This document shows, one piece after another, positions 36,614-47,418 of a DNA stretch of 64,000 nucleotides. The notes beneath the pieces are model-generated. The model made no database searches. It was given only the letters and a program-made list of their open reading frames with translations, and had not been told where the DNA came from. Every line of letters starts with the position of its first letter. Position 1 is the first letter of the stretch. A program made the position numbers and the translations under genes. This stretch comes from Campylobacter concisus (GTDB taxonomy: Bacteria > Campylobacterota > Campylobacteria > Campylobacterales > Campylobacteraceae), in NCBI RefSeq assembly GCF_003048535.1, contig NZ_PIRQ01000007.1, positions 1 to 64,000 of the forward strand, read 5' to 3'.

Positions 36614-38052
36614 CTATTTTTTGCGAAATATCCATCTATGCCGTTTGCTATGCCGTTTGCAAGGGCATTTTGATATGCATCATTAAAGAGCTTTTCGCCC
36701 TCTACTGGATGCGTGATATAGCCGATCTCAACAAGAACTGCTGGCATAAGGGCGCCTACGAGCACCCAAAACGGCGCTTCTCTCACACTGCCATCACTTG
36801 CAGCATAGACTTTTCTGGTACTTGCTAAAATTTCTTTTTGGATATCGATACCAAGCTTATTTGACGCGATAATCTTCTCGCGGTTTAGCACGTTTAGAAA
36901 CGTCTGCTGCGAAAAGTAGTTCATCTCTTCGATATCTGATTTGTTCTCAAGCGCGGCTGCATTTTTACTACGTTCGCTTCTTGCAGGCGATAAGAAAAAT
37001 GTCTCGATGCCGTGCATGCTCTTTGCTTTTGTGGCATTTGGAGCGGCATTTGCATGAATGGAAACAAAAAGATCAGCCATCTTATCATTTGCAAATTTTG
37101 TTCTTGTTCTTAAATTTATAAAGATATCGGTCGATCTAGTAAAATAGATCTTGTAGCCACGCGCTTTTAGTATGTCGCCAAGCTTTTTGGCTACGCCTAA
37201 AACGGCTGTTTTTTCTTGCAGTTTGCCATTTACTGCACCTGGATCAGTGCCACCATGACCCGGATCAATGACGATCGTTTTGTTGCGTGAAAATTTACTA
37301 GCCGCAACTGGTGGCAAAGGTGCTGCCACTGGCTCGCTCTGCGCTGACTCTGGCTTTAAATTTGGCTCAGGCTCTTTGTGTGGCACTTCTTCATTTTTGT
37401 TTTTAGTTTTATGAAGTGGTGTTTTTACATTTTCGTTTGAGATAAAATTTTGAGCGCTGATTACAAGCAGATCACCTGTTGCATTTGCTTTTATAGTCTT
37501 TTGGATCTTATCAGAAAAAATAACTCTAACGGTATTTTTATCATACTGCGAGATATGAATATAATCAGATATAAAATTTTTATAAGTTAGCGAATTGCCA
37601 TTTAATCTACCATCAATATCCATAATGTTTTTATATGTATTTTGCTGCTTTAAAAAGGATGTTTTTAGTTTTGCAGTATCGATTTTTGTATTAAACTTAA
37701 GCACCAAAGTGTCATTTACCTTGGTTGCACTAAGCAGCGTCAAAGTAGTAGTACTAGGCGTGTCTACACTCTTTACGCCATTTAGTGCATTTAGATCTTT
37801 TATATACCCACTTGAGTCAAAACCAAGCGATTTTGAGCTGGTTATAAGCCTTGTGAGTGCTTGTTTTTTTATATTTTTGTCATTTTTTATGATCGCGTCG
37901 ACATAGATGTCTTTTATATCGTTGTGAAATTTGATCTTTGCACTTCTGCTTGAGCTAGCAAAATTTTTATCAAATTTTGCAAATATCTCTGAATTTGTTG
38001 CAGCAAAAAGAAAATTACAAACAATAAAAAAGAGGATTATCGCTCGTTTCAT
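36610..38052 (-). CDS. amiC: N-acetylmuramoyl-L-alanine amidase (amidase_3)
   Basis: 480 residues with a signal peptide (KRAIILFFIVCNFLFAA). The middle region (about 95-200) is beta-rich and fits an AMIN domain that binds the cell wall; a proline/glutamate-rich linker follows (about 215-250). The C-terminal catalytic domain has IDPGHGGTDPGAVN with the zinc histidine, ARSERSKNAAALENKS, and VLVEIGYITHPVEGE. It cleaves the peptide stems from glycan at division sites. Campylobacter has one such enzyme. Its expected activators, FtsEX and an EnvC-like protein, are encoded 5.5 kb upstream on the same strand. Symbol by family; amiA is also used. Confidence 0.9.
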   Translation of the reverse strand: MKRAIILFFIVCNFLFAATNSEIFAKFDKNFASSSRSAKIKFHNDIKDIYVDAIIKNDKNIKKQALTRLITSSKSLGFDSSGYIKDLNALNGVKSVDTPSTTTLTLLSATKVNDTLVLKFNTKIDTAKLKTSFLKQQNTYKNIMDIDGRLNGNSLTYKNFISDYIHISQYDKNTVRVIFSDKIQKTIKANATGDLLVISAQNFISNENVKTPLHKTKNKNEEVPHKEPEPNLKPESAQSEPVAAPLPPVAASKFSRNKTIVIDPGHGGTDPGAVNGKLQEKTAVLGVAKKLGDILKARGYKIYFTRSTDIFINLRTRTKFANDKMADLFVSIHANAAPNATKAKSMHGIETFFLSPARSERSKNAAALENKSDIEEMNYFSQQTFLNVLNREKIIASNKLGIDIQKEILASTRKVYAASDGSVREAPFWVLVGALMPAVLVEIGYITHPVEGEKLFNDAYQNALANGIANGIDGYFAKNR

Positions 38053-39140
38053 TCACCATGTACCAGCTTGTGCATTAGCTCTTTTACACTTATTAGCTCT
38101 TTTAGTTTATATCCGTTTGCTCCCGTGAAAAATAACCCGGTCTCTTTTTTGCCACTAAATGAGTCAAATAGCCTATCAGCGATGCAATATCCAACCTCTT
38201 TAGCCCCTTTGCCCCTTTGACAAGGGCTCACACAGTTGCTTATACACTGAATCTTTGGTCCCATCCTTTTTTCTACCAAATTTATCAAATTTGTTCTAAT
38301 CCCACGAGCCGGATAGCCAACTGGACTTTTTATAAGCTCTATGTCCTTTTCCTCGGCTGCTAGTATCACTTCTTTAAAGCCAATATCTGCGTCACACTCA
38401 TGAGTGCCGATAAAGCGTGTGCCCATCTGAACGCCGTCTGCGCCTAGTGATATTGCCTTTTCTATGTCGTTTTTATCCCAAATTCCACCAGCTGCGATGA
38501 GCGGAAAGTCGCCCCACTCTTTTATCTCGGCTTTTACTTGTGGGATTAGATTAAATAGCGAAAACTCAGGATCAAGGCACTGCTCGTAAGTAAAACCCTG
38601 ATGCCCACCGCTTAGTGGTCCTTCAAGCACGACAGCATCTGGTAAGCGATCATATCTTTGTAACCAGCGTTTACAGATGATCTTTAGTGCTTTTGCGCTT
38701 GAGATAATAGGAACTAGCGCGACTTCTTTAAAATTTTGTGTAAATTCTGGCAAATTCGTAGGTAGTCCAGCACCTGATACGATGATATTTATACCGGCTT
38801 CACAAGCATCTTTTACCACTCTTGCGTAGTCATTTGCAGCGTACATTATATTTACGCCAAGTGGCAAATCTCCACAAATTTTTCGTGCATTCTCAATAAT
38901 TGCTCTAAGACCTCTTGTTGAGTAGAAATTTTCACTTCCAAATGGCTTTGCATTTAGCTCTTTGTTTATAAATTTACGATTTTCATAATATCCTGTGCCA
39001 ACTGAGCTGATTATTCCAAGGCCGCCTTCTAAGCTGACATTGCCAGCTAGTTTGTCCCAGCTGATACCAAGCCCCATACCGCCTTGAAATATCGGATACT
39101 TTATCTCATATTTTCCTATTTTTAATGGCTTTAACTCCAT
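38049..39140 (-). CDS. Nitronate monooxygenase family FMN protein
   Basis: 363 residues, TIM-barrel of the 2-nitropropane dioxygenase / nitronate monooxygenase type. FMN-binding marks: PIFQGGMGLGIS at the N-terminus, GLGIISSVGTGYY, AAGGIWDKNDIEKAIS and GADGVQMGTRFIGTHEC. Physiological substrate is uncertain; the family detoxifies nitronates, but related FabK enzymes make fatty acids. A cysteine-rich C-terminal stretch (IQCISNCVSPCQRG) is notable. ATGA overlap with amiC; 0 bases from tyrS. Confidence 0.85.
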   Translation of the reverse strand: MELKPLKIGKYEIKYPIFQGGMGLGISWDKLAGNVSLEGGLGIISSVGTGYYENRKFINKELNAKPFGSENFYSTRGLRAIIENARKICGDLPLGVNIMYAANDYARVVKDACEAGINIIVSGAGLPTNLPEFTQNFKEVALVPIISSAKALKIICKRWLQRYDRLPDAVVLEGPLSGGHQGFTYEQCLDPEFSLFNLIPQVKAEIKEWGDFPLIAAGGIWDKNDIEKAISLGADGVQMGTRFIGTHECDADIGFKEVILAAEEKDIELIKSPVGYPARGIRTNLINLVEKRMGPKIQCISNCVSPCQRGKGAKEVGYCIADRLFDSFSGKKETGLFFTGANGYKLKELISVKELMHKLVHGE

Positions 39141-40346
39141 CTATTCAACCTTTACTTTTGCAAATTTACGCTTACCAACTTGCAAGATATATTCACCTGC
39201 TCCTAATTTTAACTGCTCATCACTGATCTTTTCTTGATTAATGCTAACCGCATTTGCCTTTATGTCGCGTCTTGCTTGAGAATTTGACTCACTTAGCTCA
39301 CACTGTGATAAAGCTTCCACGATCCAAACTGGTGCTTTTAGAGTAAATTCTTTTATATCAGTTGGGAGCTGATTTTGAGAGTGCACGCTGTTAAACTCAG
39401 CCATCGCATCCTTTGCAGCCTCCTCGCCGTGATACCTTGCTGTTATCTCGTAAGCAAGGTCCTCTTTTGCTTTTTTTGGATGATATTTGCCGTTTTGAAC
39501 ATCACTCATCAAATTTTCTATCTCGCCAAGGCTTTTTGTGCTTAAAAGCTCGTACCAGCGCCACATTAGCTCGTCACTTATGCTAAGCGTTTTTGCAAAC
39601 ATATCATTTGCATTTTCAGTTACACCGATATAGTTTCCAAGACTTTTGCTCATCTTATTTACACCATCAAGCCCTTCAAGAAGAGGCATCATGATTACAG
39701 CTTGCTCTTTGCCAACATTATATGTTCGCTGTAAGGTTCTACCCATTAGAAGGTTAAATTTCTGATCCGTACCGCCCATTTCGATGTCGCACTTCATCGC
39801 CACGCTGTCATAGCCTTGAAGAAGCGGATACATAAATTCACAAATTGAAATTGGACTGCCAGCTTTTATCCTTTTTTCAAAATCATCGCGCTCTAGCATT
39901 CTAGCGACTGAAAATGTGCTAGTTAGCTCTATCATTCCAGCAGCTCCAAGTTCATTTGACCATTTTGAGTTAAACATTATCACGGTCTTTTTTGGATCTA
40001 AAATTTTAAAAACTTGCTCTTCGTAGGTTTTAGCGTTTTTTAAAACAGTCTCTTGATCTAGCTTTTTTCTAGTGGCTGATTTGCCAGTTGGATCGCCTAT
40101 TTGAGCGGTGAAGTCACCTATTAAAAACTGCACGATCGCGCCATGTTTTTGAAGCAAAGCCATTTTGCTTAAAACGACTGTGTGTCCTAAGTGAAGGTCT
40201 GGAGCAGTTGGATCAAAGCCAGCCTTTACATAGAAATTTTCACCTTTTTCATAATAGTTTTTTATTAAATTCTCAACTCTTTCAAAGTCAATAATCTCGG
40301 CAACACCGCGTTTTATCTCTTGTAAAATTTCAGCTATATCTTGCAT
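39141..40346 (-). CDS. tyrS: Tyrosyl-tRNA synthetase
   Basis: 401 residues, class I synthetase. The HIGH signature appears as [16 protein letters not shown] and the KMSKS loop as [14 protein letters not shown]. The C-terminal 65 residues form an S4 RNA-binding domain ([30 protein letters not shown]). The sequence type, with [11 protein letters not shown], is that of the TyrZ-like group common in Campylobacterales. Within the minus-strand housekeeping operon, 10 bases after spoT. Confidence 0.96.
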   Translation of the reverse strand: MQDIAEILQEIKRGVAEIIDFERVENLIKNYYEKGENFYVKAGFDPTAPDLHLGHTVVLSKMALLQKHGAIVQFLIGDFTAQIGDPTGKSATRKKLDQETVLKNAKTYEEQVFKILDPKKTVIMFNSKWSNELGAAGMIELTSTFSVARMLERDDFEKRIKAGSPISICEFMYPLLQGYDSVAMKCDIEMGGTDQKFNLLMGRTLQRTYNVGKEQAVIMMPLLEGLDGVNKMSKSLGNYIGVTENANDMFAKTLSISDELMWRWYELLSTKSLGEIENLMSDVQNGKYHPKKAKEDLAYEITARYHGEEAAKDAMAEFNSVHSQNQLPTDIKEFTLKAPVWIVEALSQCELSESNSQARRDIKANAVSINQEKISDEQLKLGAGEYILQVGKRKFAKVKVE

Positions 40347-40356
40347 TATCTTTCTC

Positions 40357-42546
40357 CTAGTTATGGTATGGATCGCTTTGCGAAACGAAATCTATAATCT
40401 TATATCTATCTTTGATCTTCTCTCTTAGCTCGTTTGCATCGATATTTTCGGCTATCTCAACACTTATTTCAAATGTATCACCGCTAAGGTCATTTGCTTC
40501 GTTTAGCGAGATTGTAGCCAAATTTACATCCAGTCTAGCAAGATATGTTAAAAATTCAGCCAACGCACCTTTTCGGTTCTCTAGATTTAATAAAATTTTA
40601 TATCTATGTGGGGCATTTCTAGTCCATTTGACAAAGATGATCTCATTGCCCTTATCCATAAGTTTCCCGGCACGCTCACAAAGTTTGTGATGCACTGTCA
40701 CATTGTGTCCATTTTTAAAGCCAACTATGCTATCGCCTCTTTTTGGGTTACAGCAATAGTCGAACTCGACATTTGAAATTTTATGATTTGAGTAGATTAC
40801 GATATTTTCAAATTTTTGCTTTTTGATCTGATATTTGTCGCCCAAAGAGATCATAAAAGGACGCTCTTTTTTTATATACTTTTTAAGCATATTTACGACC
40901 TCTTGCAAAAAATCACTTTCAGTTGCAGCACGAAAAACTTTTTTGCCTAAATTTTCATGCTCTATCCAGTCTAAAATTCTATCTTTTGAAACGCCAAAAA
41001 CCGACTTTAAAATATCAACTGCAATTTTATAATTTATATCTTTTATCTTTTGCTTGCAGTATGTTCTTATCGTAGCTCTTGCTTTACCAGTTCGAACGCT
41101 ATTTATCCATGAACAGCGAAATTTTGCCTCTTCGCCAGTTACAATCCTTACAATATCGCCGTTTTTTAGCTCCGTTAAAAGCGGCATTCTGACGCGATTT
41201 ATATAAGCTTCTTTTGCATAAAGCCCGATCTCTGTGTGAATCTCATAAGCATAATCAAGTGCAGTAGCCCCGCGTGGGAGCGTAAAAACCTCGCCTTTTG
41301 GCGAATAGACTGCAATATCTTCTATATAAAGACTATCTTTTGCATATTCATAAAGCTCTTCGACGTTACTTTCAGCTTCATTATTTTGCATACCAATGTC
41401 GTTTAGCCAGTCAAGTTTTGGATTTAGTAAACTACCCTCGCCGTTTTTATATTTCCAGTGAGCTGCGACACCGTATTCAGCTGTTTTGTGCATATCGTAA
41501 GTACGAACTTGTGCCTCAAAAATACTCTTATTGTCAAAAATAGTTGTATGTATCGTTTGATAACCATTTTGCTTTGGAAGTGCAATATAATCCTTAAATC
41601 TTGAAATAAGAGGATTAAAATTTATATGCAAATTCCCAAGCGCAAGGTAGCAATCAAGCGGTTTTTGCACAAGAATTCTAATAGCTAGTAAATCAAGCAC
41701 CTCTTCAATCGAAATACCTTTTCTTTGCATTTTTAAATAAATCGAATAGTAATGCTTTATGCGTTTTTGTATCTCAAAAGTACCCTCAATAAAGCCATTT
41801 TCAAGCAAAATTTGATTTACTTTCTCGTAAAAAGCATTTAGTTTAAGGCTAAGCTGCTGCTTATTTTTATTTAAAAAGCTATCGATCTTGGCGTATTCTT
41901 CTGGCATCGCATATTTAAAACTTAGATCTTCAAGTATGTTTTTAATAGATGAAATTCCAAGCCTATGAGCGATCGGAGCATAGACCATAAGCGTCTCTTC
42001 AGCAATTCGTTTTTGTTTTTCTACTTTTAATGCATCAAGGGTTAGCATATTATGAAGCCTGTCACAAAGCTTAACCACAAGAACTCTAACATCTTCTATG
42101 GAGATTAAAAGCATTTTTCTAAAGGTTAGTGCCGAGCTTGCTAGTTTTTCGTTACTACTTGAGCTCGCAAGCTTGTTTTCTCTTATAGCAACTATCTTTG
42201 TAAGTCCTTCAACCAGCTTTGCCACTTCATCGCCAAATTCAGCCTGGACTTCGCTAAGTGTAACTTCAGTATCTTCAACTACATCGTGAAGTAGTGCAGC
42301 TATGACCATACTCTCATCTCCACCCATATTTGCTACTATTGATGCTACTAAGATAGGATGGATTGCGTATGGCTCGCCACTTTTGCGATATTGACCAGCA
42401 TGAGATGTGACACAGCTATCTATAGCTTTATCTAATTTCTCGCTTCGTTCGCAAAGAGAAAAGAGCAGCGTTATAGCTTCTGAAACATTTTTACAAGGTA
42501 AAATTTGTTCTATTAGCTGCTCTAAAAAAAGACTATTTTCCTTCAA
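40357..42546 (-). CDS. spoT: Bifunctional (p)ppGpp synthetase/hydrolase
   Basis: Only RelA/SpoT protein expected in Campylobacter; controls the stringent response. 729 residues: HD hydrolase domain ([33 protein letters not shown]), synthetase domain ([29 protein letters not shown]), TGS domain ([16 protein letters not shown]) and a C-terminal ACT domain. The start is TTG at 42546, overlapping the end of rpoZ by 14 bases, so translation is probably coupled; the genetic link of spoT with rpoZ is widespread in bacteria. Confidence 0.95.
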   Translation of the reverse strand: MKENSLFLEQLIEQILPCKNVSEAITLLFSLCERSEKLDKAIDSCVTSHAGQYRKSGEPYAIHPILVASIVANMGGDESMVIAALLHDVVEDTEVTLSEVQAEFGDEVAKLVEGLTKIVAIRENKLASSSSNEKLASSALTFRKMLLISIEDVRVLVVKLCDRLHNMLTLDALKVEKQKRIAEETLMVYAPIAHRLGISSIKNILEDLSFKYAMPEEYAKIDSFLNKNKQQLSLKLNAFYEKVNQILLENGFIEGTFEIQKRIKHYYSIYLKMQRKGISIEEVLDLLAIRILVQKPLDCYLALGNLHINFNPLISRFKDYIALPKQNGYQTIHTTIFDNKSIFEAQVRTYDMHKTAEYGVAAHWKYKNGEGSLLNPKLDWLNDIGMQNNEAESNVEELYEYAKDSLYIEDIAVYSPKGEVFTLPRGATALDYAYEIHTEIGLYAKEAYINRVRMPLLTELKNGDIVRIVTGEEAKFRCSWINSVRTGKARATIRTYCKQKIKDINYKIAVDILKSVFGVSKDRILDWIEHENLGKKVFRAATESDFLQEVVNMLKKYIKKERPFMISLGDKYQIKKQKFENIVIYSNHKISNVEFDYCCNPKRGDSIVGFKNGHNVTVHHKLCERAGKLMDKGNEIIFVKWTRNAPHRYKILLNLENRKGALAEFLTYLARLDVNLATISLNEANDLSGDTFEISVEIAENIDANELREKIKDRYKIIDFVSQSDPYHN

Positions 42547-42748
42547 CTATTGCCTCTAAGCCTATTTTGCCCTCAGCTACTTCAAGTAGTGCAATGTCAG
42601 CAAATTTCATCTTTGAAGTATCGGCTTCTACAAGCACTACTGCTCCATTTGCTAGTGCTTCTGCACGCTTTGCTACGATAAGTGAGAGTTTATATCTATC
42701 GTCGCCAACTTGCTTTAACGCTCTTGCTGTTATTTGTTCTGTTCTCAT
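42533..42748 (-). CDS. rpoZ: RNA polymerase omega subunit
   Basis: 71 residues. Omega helps assemble RNA polymerase and in many bacteria forms part of a ppGpp site. The sequence begins MRTEQITARALKQVGDDRY and contains KLSLIVAKRAEALANGA, the core of the omega family. It lies between pyrH (18 bases away) and spoT (overlap), the order also seen in C. jejuni. Length is near the 74 residues I recall from C. jejuni. Confidence 0.93.
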   Translation of the reverse strand: MRTEQITARALKQVGDDRYKLSLIVAKRAEALANGAVVLVEADTSKMKFADIALLEVAEGKIGLEAIVEGK

Positions 42749-42766
42749 ATTTATCCTTTTTAAAAT

Positions 42767-43501
<735 letters not shown>

Positions 43502-43556
43502 TCACGCATTCTAGCCAAAAAGGCTTTAAATTTAGTTAATAGCACTTGCAAAGTGG

Positions 43557-44777
43557 CTATTTTGAGATCATCTCAAGTGGATCGATGTGGTAGTTTCTTT
43601 GCGTCACTTCAAAGGTTAGATCGTTTCTAACTCGACCTATAACGTAGCCTTTTTGTACGACTGAGCCTACTTTAACCGTCGGTGCGATCTGACTTAGGTG
43701 AGCGTAGATTGTGTGGATGCCATTTTCGTTTTCAATTATGACAACGTTTTCAAGCATTGGTGTCGCTTTTGCAAAGACTACTTTGCCATTTAGCACGCTT
43801 TTGACCTTGGCATCTGGCGTGGTTGAGCGAAGCGTGACTGACTCATTAAAAATTTTGATGTTATATATTGGGTCTACGTAATTTCCAAATTTTTGTTTTA
43901 CAGTGTAGCTATCAAGAGGAGCGATTGTCTTTGCACCTGAATATTTTTTGACTGAGCTTGTTTGATAGCCTCCACCCATTGGTTGGCTTTTTTCGCCTTT
44001 TTTACCACCTTTGCTTGCAGTTGCTTTTTCTTGTTTTTCTCTAGCAGCACGTGCGGCTTCATCTTCTTGTTTTTGCATGATAGCAAGCTGTTCTAGCGTC
44101 TTTCTTAGCTCATCTTGCTGGGCTTGAAGCTTGGCTAGCTTTTTACTATAAATTTCCTTATCTCTCTTGAGCCCATTTATAGTATTTTTTTGCGTACTTT
44201 CTAAATTTTGCAAGTCACTTTGCTTGCGTCTATAGTTTTTGATGCTCGAGTTTATCTCGTTTATTTTGTTTGATTTATTTTTTATCTTCTCAATCGTATC
44301 TTCATAATTCTGGCTAAGTCTTTTAAAATCCTCTTTTGTAATAGCATTTAGTTTGGTTAAAATTTGAGATGAGATGATACTTTCCTTGCTTTGCTTGCCC
44401 TCAGTTGCAGACATCAAAAGATCAAACGAGAGATCTTCCGCTATGATCCTTATCATATTTTGCTCAAGCTCTTTTTGTGTGCGTTCTAGCTCTTTGTTTT
44501 GTTTTGTTAGATCATCAAGTTCAATAAGTGCCTTTGAAGCATTTGTTTCAAGGACTGAAATTTGACCCTTTAAATTTGTGATATCACCACTTATACCACG
44601 AAGTTTTTTTTCACCATTTACGATATCACCGGCCAAATCATCTAGCTTTTTGCTAAGCTGCTCACTCATCGCCTGACTCGATCTTAGCGAGTTTTTGGAG
44701 TCTTTTATCTTCTCTTTGGTGTTTGATGCAAAAGCTAAGCTAAAAGCTAGCAAAAATATAAAAATTCCTTTTCTCAT
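43557..44777 (-). CDS. EnvC-like murein hydrolase activator (coiled coil plus LytM domain)
   Basis: 406 residues: signal peptide (RKGIFIFLLAFSLAFA), a long coiled coil (about 20-250) rich in K, E, Q and L, a basic linker, and a C-terminal M23/LytM domain. In that domain the histidine and aspartate zinc ligands near its start are not visible (the place reads YNIKIFNESVTLRS), although GIHTIYAHLS and GYVIGRV are kept. A degenerate LytM is typical of EnvC, which activates amidases instead of cutting peptidoglycan itself. It overlaps ftsX by four bases, and the order FtsE, FtsX, this gene supports that role. C. jejuni Cj1275c is the positional match. Confidence 0.85.
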   Translation of the reverse strand: MRKGIFIFLLAFSLAFASNTKEKIKDSKNSLRSSQAMSEQLSKKLDDLAGDIVNGEKKLRGISGDITNLKGQISVLETNASKALIELDDLTKQNKELERTQKELEQNMIRIIAEDLSFDLLMSATEGKQSKESIISSQILTKLNAITKEDFKRLSQNYEDTIEKIKNKSNKINEINSSIKNYRRKQSDLQNLESTQKNTINGLKRDKEIYSKKLAKLQAQQDELRKTLEQLAIMQKQEDEAARAAREKQEKATASKGGKKGEKSQPMGGGYQTSSVKKYSGAKTIAPLDSYTVKQKFGNYVDPIYNIKIFNESVTLRSTTPDAKVKSVLNGKVVFAKATPMLENVVIIENENGIHTIYAHLSQIAPTVKVGSVVQKGYVIGRVRNDLTFEVTQRNYHIDPLEMISK

Positions 44778-45589
44778 ATCGTGCTTTTTCTAGCCTTACT
44801 CATCACCAAACTAACAGCAAAAATGCTTAAAAACATAGCCACGCCAAATAAAATAAAAATATCCCTTGAGGGATCAAGGCTAGGCAATACTACATCGATG
44901 CTTGCGGCATTTTCTCTAAAAATTTCAATGCTGGGCAAGAAAAAGAAAAATGCACCGACTGCAATGGTAGCAACTAGGCTATCAACCATAGCTGATTTAT
45001 AAAGCATGGCTGATTTTAGCCAAAAAGGTGCTCCAAAAAGCGTCATGATCTCGATGCGCTCCCTATGCTCAAATAGCCAAATTTTAGCCTGCTTTAGCAT
45101 AAGCATAAGCCCAACAACACAAAGTATCGCCATAAAAGCATACGATATACTTTTGGCTAAATTTAGTATTTTAAAGACCTTATCGTGAGTCTTTGAAAAT
45201 GTCTCAACCTTTGTGATGCCATCAAATTTTAAAAGTTTTTGCTTTAGCTCATCCATGTACTGCGGTGTCGGAAATTCGCTAAGTTTTAGTGAGTAAAATT
45301 TAGGTAGCGCATTTTGCAGTATGGACAAATTTTTAGCAGAGATGTCATTTGAGAGACGGTCGATTATTTTTTGCGGACTTAGTGGCTCGACGCTAGCTAG
45401 TGTGCTAACCACTGGCTTTAGCACAGGTTCGCTTAGCTCTTTGTTTGAAACTATGACGATGTTGTAGTCATTTCCCATGAGTCTTTCATAATCTCTCACA
45501 ACCTTATCAGCAGTTAGACTAAACTGCACGGAAAATAAAAGCGCGATCAGCGGCAAGATAAATCCAAGATGATTCTTAAGCGATCTCAT
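44774..45589 (-). CDS. ftsX: Cell-division protein FtsX
   Basis: 271 residues from the ATG at 45589, which has GGAGG five bases upstream; an in-frame ATG 12 bases earlier lacks this. Four membrane helices: one near the N-terminus (LGFILPLIALLFSVQFSL), then three in the C-terminal half (YAFMAILCVVGLMLMLK and two more), with a periplasmic loop between the first two that in E. coli binds EnvC. It pairs with FtsE to control septal peptidoglycan hydrolysis. Sequence of FtsX is poorly conserved; the assignment rests on topology and on overlap with ftsE. Confidence 0.88.
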   Translation of the reverse strand: MRSLKNHLGFILPLIALLFSVQFSLTADKVVRDYERLMGNDYNIVIVSNKELSEPVLKPVVSTLASVEPLSPQKIIDRLSNDISAKNLSILQNALPKFYSLKLSEFPTPQYMDELKQKLLKFDGITKVETFSKTHDKVFKILNLAKSISYAFMAILCVVGLMLMLKQAKIWLFEHRERIEIMTLFGAPFWLKSAMLYKSAMVDSLVATIAVGAFFFFLPSIEIFRENAASIDVVLPSLDPSRDIFILFGVAMFLSIFAVSLVMSKARKSTI

Positions 45590-46247
45590 GCACGCCTCCA
45601 TTTTCTATGACAAAGTGACGGTATGGGATACGAAGCGTCGATGGGATATGGTGCGTGACAACTACCACGCTCGTACCTAAAAATTCCCTAGCTGATTTTA
45701 AAAGTGACCAGATGACGTCGCTTGAGTATTCGTCTAAATTTCCAGTTGGCTCGTCGCATAAGAGCAAATTTGGATTGTGCGCTAGAGCCCTTGCCATCGC
45801 TACTCTTTGCTGCTCACCACCACTTAGCTCCATTGGATATTTGTCAGCTTTATGAAGCATATTTACATGCTTTAAAAGCTTTGCTACTTGCTTTTTACTC
45901 ACATTTTGATTGATGCCTTTGATGATAAGTGGCAACATGACGTTTCTTTCCACATTCCATTCATTTATCAAGCGATAATTTTGAAATATAATGCCAACTC
46001 GCTGCCTAAGCTCACAAAGTCTTTTATCATCGATGTCGTCCATTTGCGTCATGCAGACATTTAGCTCTCCAGCAAGAGGTGAAATTTCTCCATAAAATGA
46101 TTTTAAAAGCGTGCTTTTTCCACTTCCGCTCTTGCCTGTGATAAAGACAAAATCATTTGCATAAATATCTAAATTGATGCTATTAATTACGATTTCATCG
46201 CGTTCATAAGCTAGGCTCAAATTCCTTGCACTAATTATCTCTTGCAT
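45576..46247 (-). CDS. ftsE: Cell-division ATP-binding protein FtsE
   Basis: 223 residues, ABC ATPase: Walker A GKSGSGKSTLLK at about 36-47, Q-loop GIIFQNYRLI, signature LSGGEQQRVAMARALAH, Walker B LLLCDEPTGNLDE, switch histidine in VVVTHH. Drives conformational change in FtsX. It overlaps trmB by 17 bases and ftsX by 14 bases, so the group is translated as a tightly coupled set. Confidence 0.93.
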   Translation of the reverse strand: MQEIISARNLSLAYERDEIVINSINLDIYANDFVFITGKSGSGKSTLLKSFYGEISPLAGELNVCMTQMDDIDDKRLCELRQRVGIIFQNYRLINEWNVERNVMLPLIIKGINQNVSKKQVAKLLKHVNMLHKADKYPMELSGGEQQRVAMARALAHNPNLLLCDEPTGNLDEYSSDVIWSLLKSAREFLGTSVVVVTHHIPSTLRIPYRHFVIENGGVHEIA

Positions 46248-47418
46248 CAGCCAAATACTCCTTCAAAAGCTCGTGTGCAGCTAAATTCTCACGAATTAAG
46301 ATCGGTTTTTTTATAAAATATTCGCTTTTTTCATCGCTTATTTTGATAAAACATTGCTCAGGTTTGTTAAACGCTCCAAAGGCGACTTTTAGTAAAATTT
46401 CACCCTCACTTATGGTGTAAATTTCTTCAAAATGTAAAAAATAATCTTCTTTTTTTATGATGAAATTTTTAAAATTTTTAATGATATTTTTTACATTTGT
46501 CTTTTCCTTAAAGCTAAAATCCCCAGCCAAAAGGCTCTCGCCACTTTCAACCTCACAAGTATAAATGACATCGTAAATATCCTTATCTTGGCGTCTCCAG
46601 CGGTCTTCATACTTGCTAGTTACCTCTAAATTTCTATTTTTAAAAGCTTCTATTTTTGAGTTTGTGGGCTCTAAAAATTTACTCAAACTAAAGTCGCAAT
46701 ACTCCTTGCTATCAGTCCTTAACTCAAATTTACCGCCTACTTTTAGTATCCTCTCGCACTCAAGTGCAAACGCCGATGAGACCACACGTCTATGCTCTGC
46801 TTTATCCCATGGCACTGGAAAATGCAAAAAGACTCTATCAACTAAATTTGAGCCAACAAGAGAGAGTAAAAGCCTTGCGTCTGTATTGATTAGACGAACA
46901 TTTTCTAGGTCATTTGCCTTGGCTAGCTTTGCCACTTGCTCGATACTTGGTTTATAGACTTCAATGCCTATAACCAAAGCATTTGGATTGTTTTTAGCCT
47001 GATAAAGCAAGTGTCTGCCAGAACCAAAGCCGATCTCTATAAAAATTTGATCAAATTTATCTTTTAGCTCGCAAAATGCTGGCACAAACTCTTCAAGGCT
47101 TAAAATTTCGCTCACTTTTTTGGTCAAATTTGTCTTTTTTACAGCAAATGCTTGGCTGATTACATCATTGCAATTTTGCTCTTTAAAAAGCTCCAGTGCC
47201 TCTTGCAAAAGACCAACTTTAGCTGGCTTTGTAAGCTTTTCACCTTTTACGACGATGCCATTTTTACCGGGTTTTACAACTAGAAAAAAACTCTCTTCTT
47301 CATTTTTTGTGTAGATGAGCCTCTCGTTTCGTCCATTTGCCTGCCAAAAAAATTTGACCTTGTCATTTCCCAAAGGAAATGACATATCTTTTAAAGATGA
47401 AGTTATAAAATTTGGCAT
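46231..47418 (-). CDS. trmB: tRNA (guanine46-N7)-methyltransferase
   Basis: 395 residues, long form of Campylobacterales with extra N-terminal and C-terminal segments around the usual TrmB core. The SAM fold is EIGFGSGRHLLYQAK, and the TrmB signature is VFLHFPVPWDKAEHRRV with RTDSKEY further on. It methylates G46 in the tRNA variable loop. The ATG shares one base with the flpA stop. Confidence 0.92.
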   Translation of the reverse strand: MPNFITSSLKDMSFPLGNDKVKFFWQANGRNERLIYTKNEEESFFLVVKPGKNGIVVKGEKLTKPAKVGLLQEALELFKEQNCNDVISQAFAVKKTNLTKKVSEILSLEEFVPAFCELKDKFDQIFIEIGFGSGRHLLYQAKNNPNALVIGIEVYKPSIEQVAKLAKANDLENVRLINTDARLLLSLVGSNLVDRVFLHFPVPWDKAEHRRVVSSAFALECERILKVGGKFELRTDSKEYCDFSLSKFLEPTNSKIEAFKNRNLEVTSKYEDRWRRQDKDIYDVIYTCEVESGESLLAGDFSFKEKTNVKNIIKNFKNFIIKKEDYFLHFEEIYTISEGEILLKVAFGAFNKPEQCFIKISDEKSEYFIKKPILIRENLAAHELLKEYLADARDN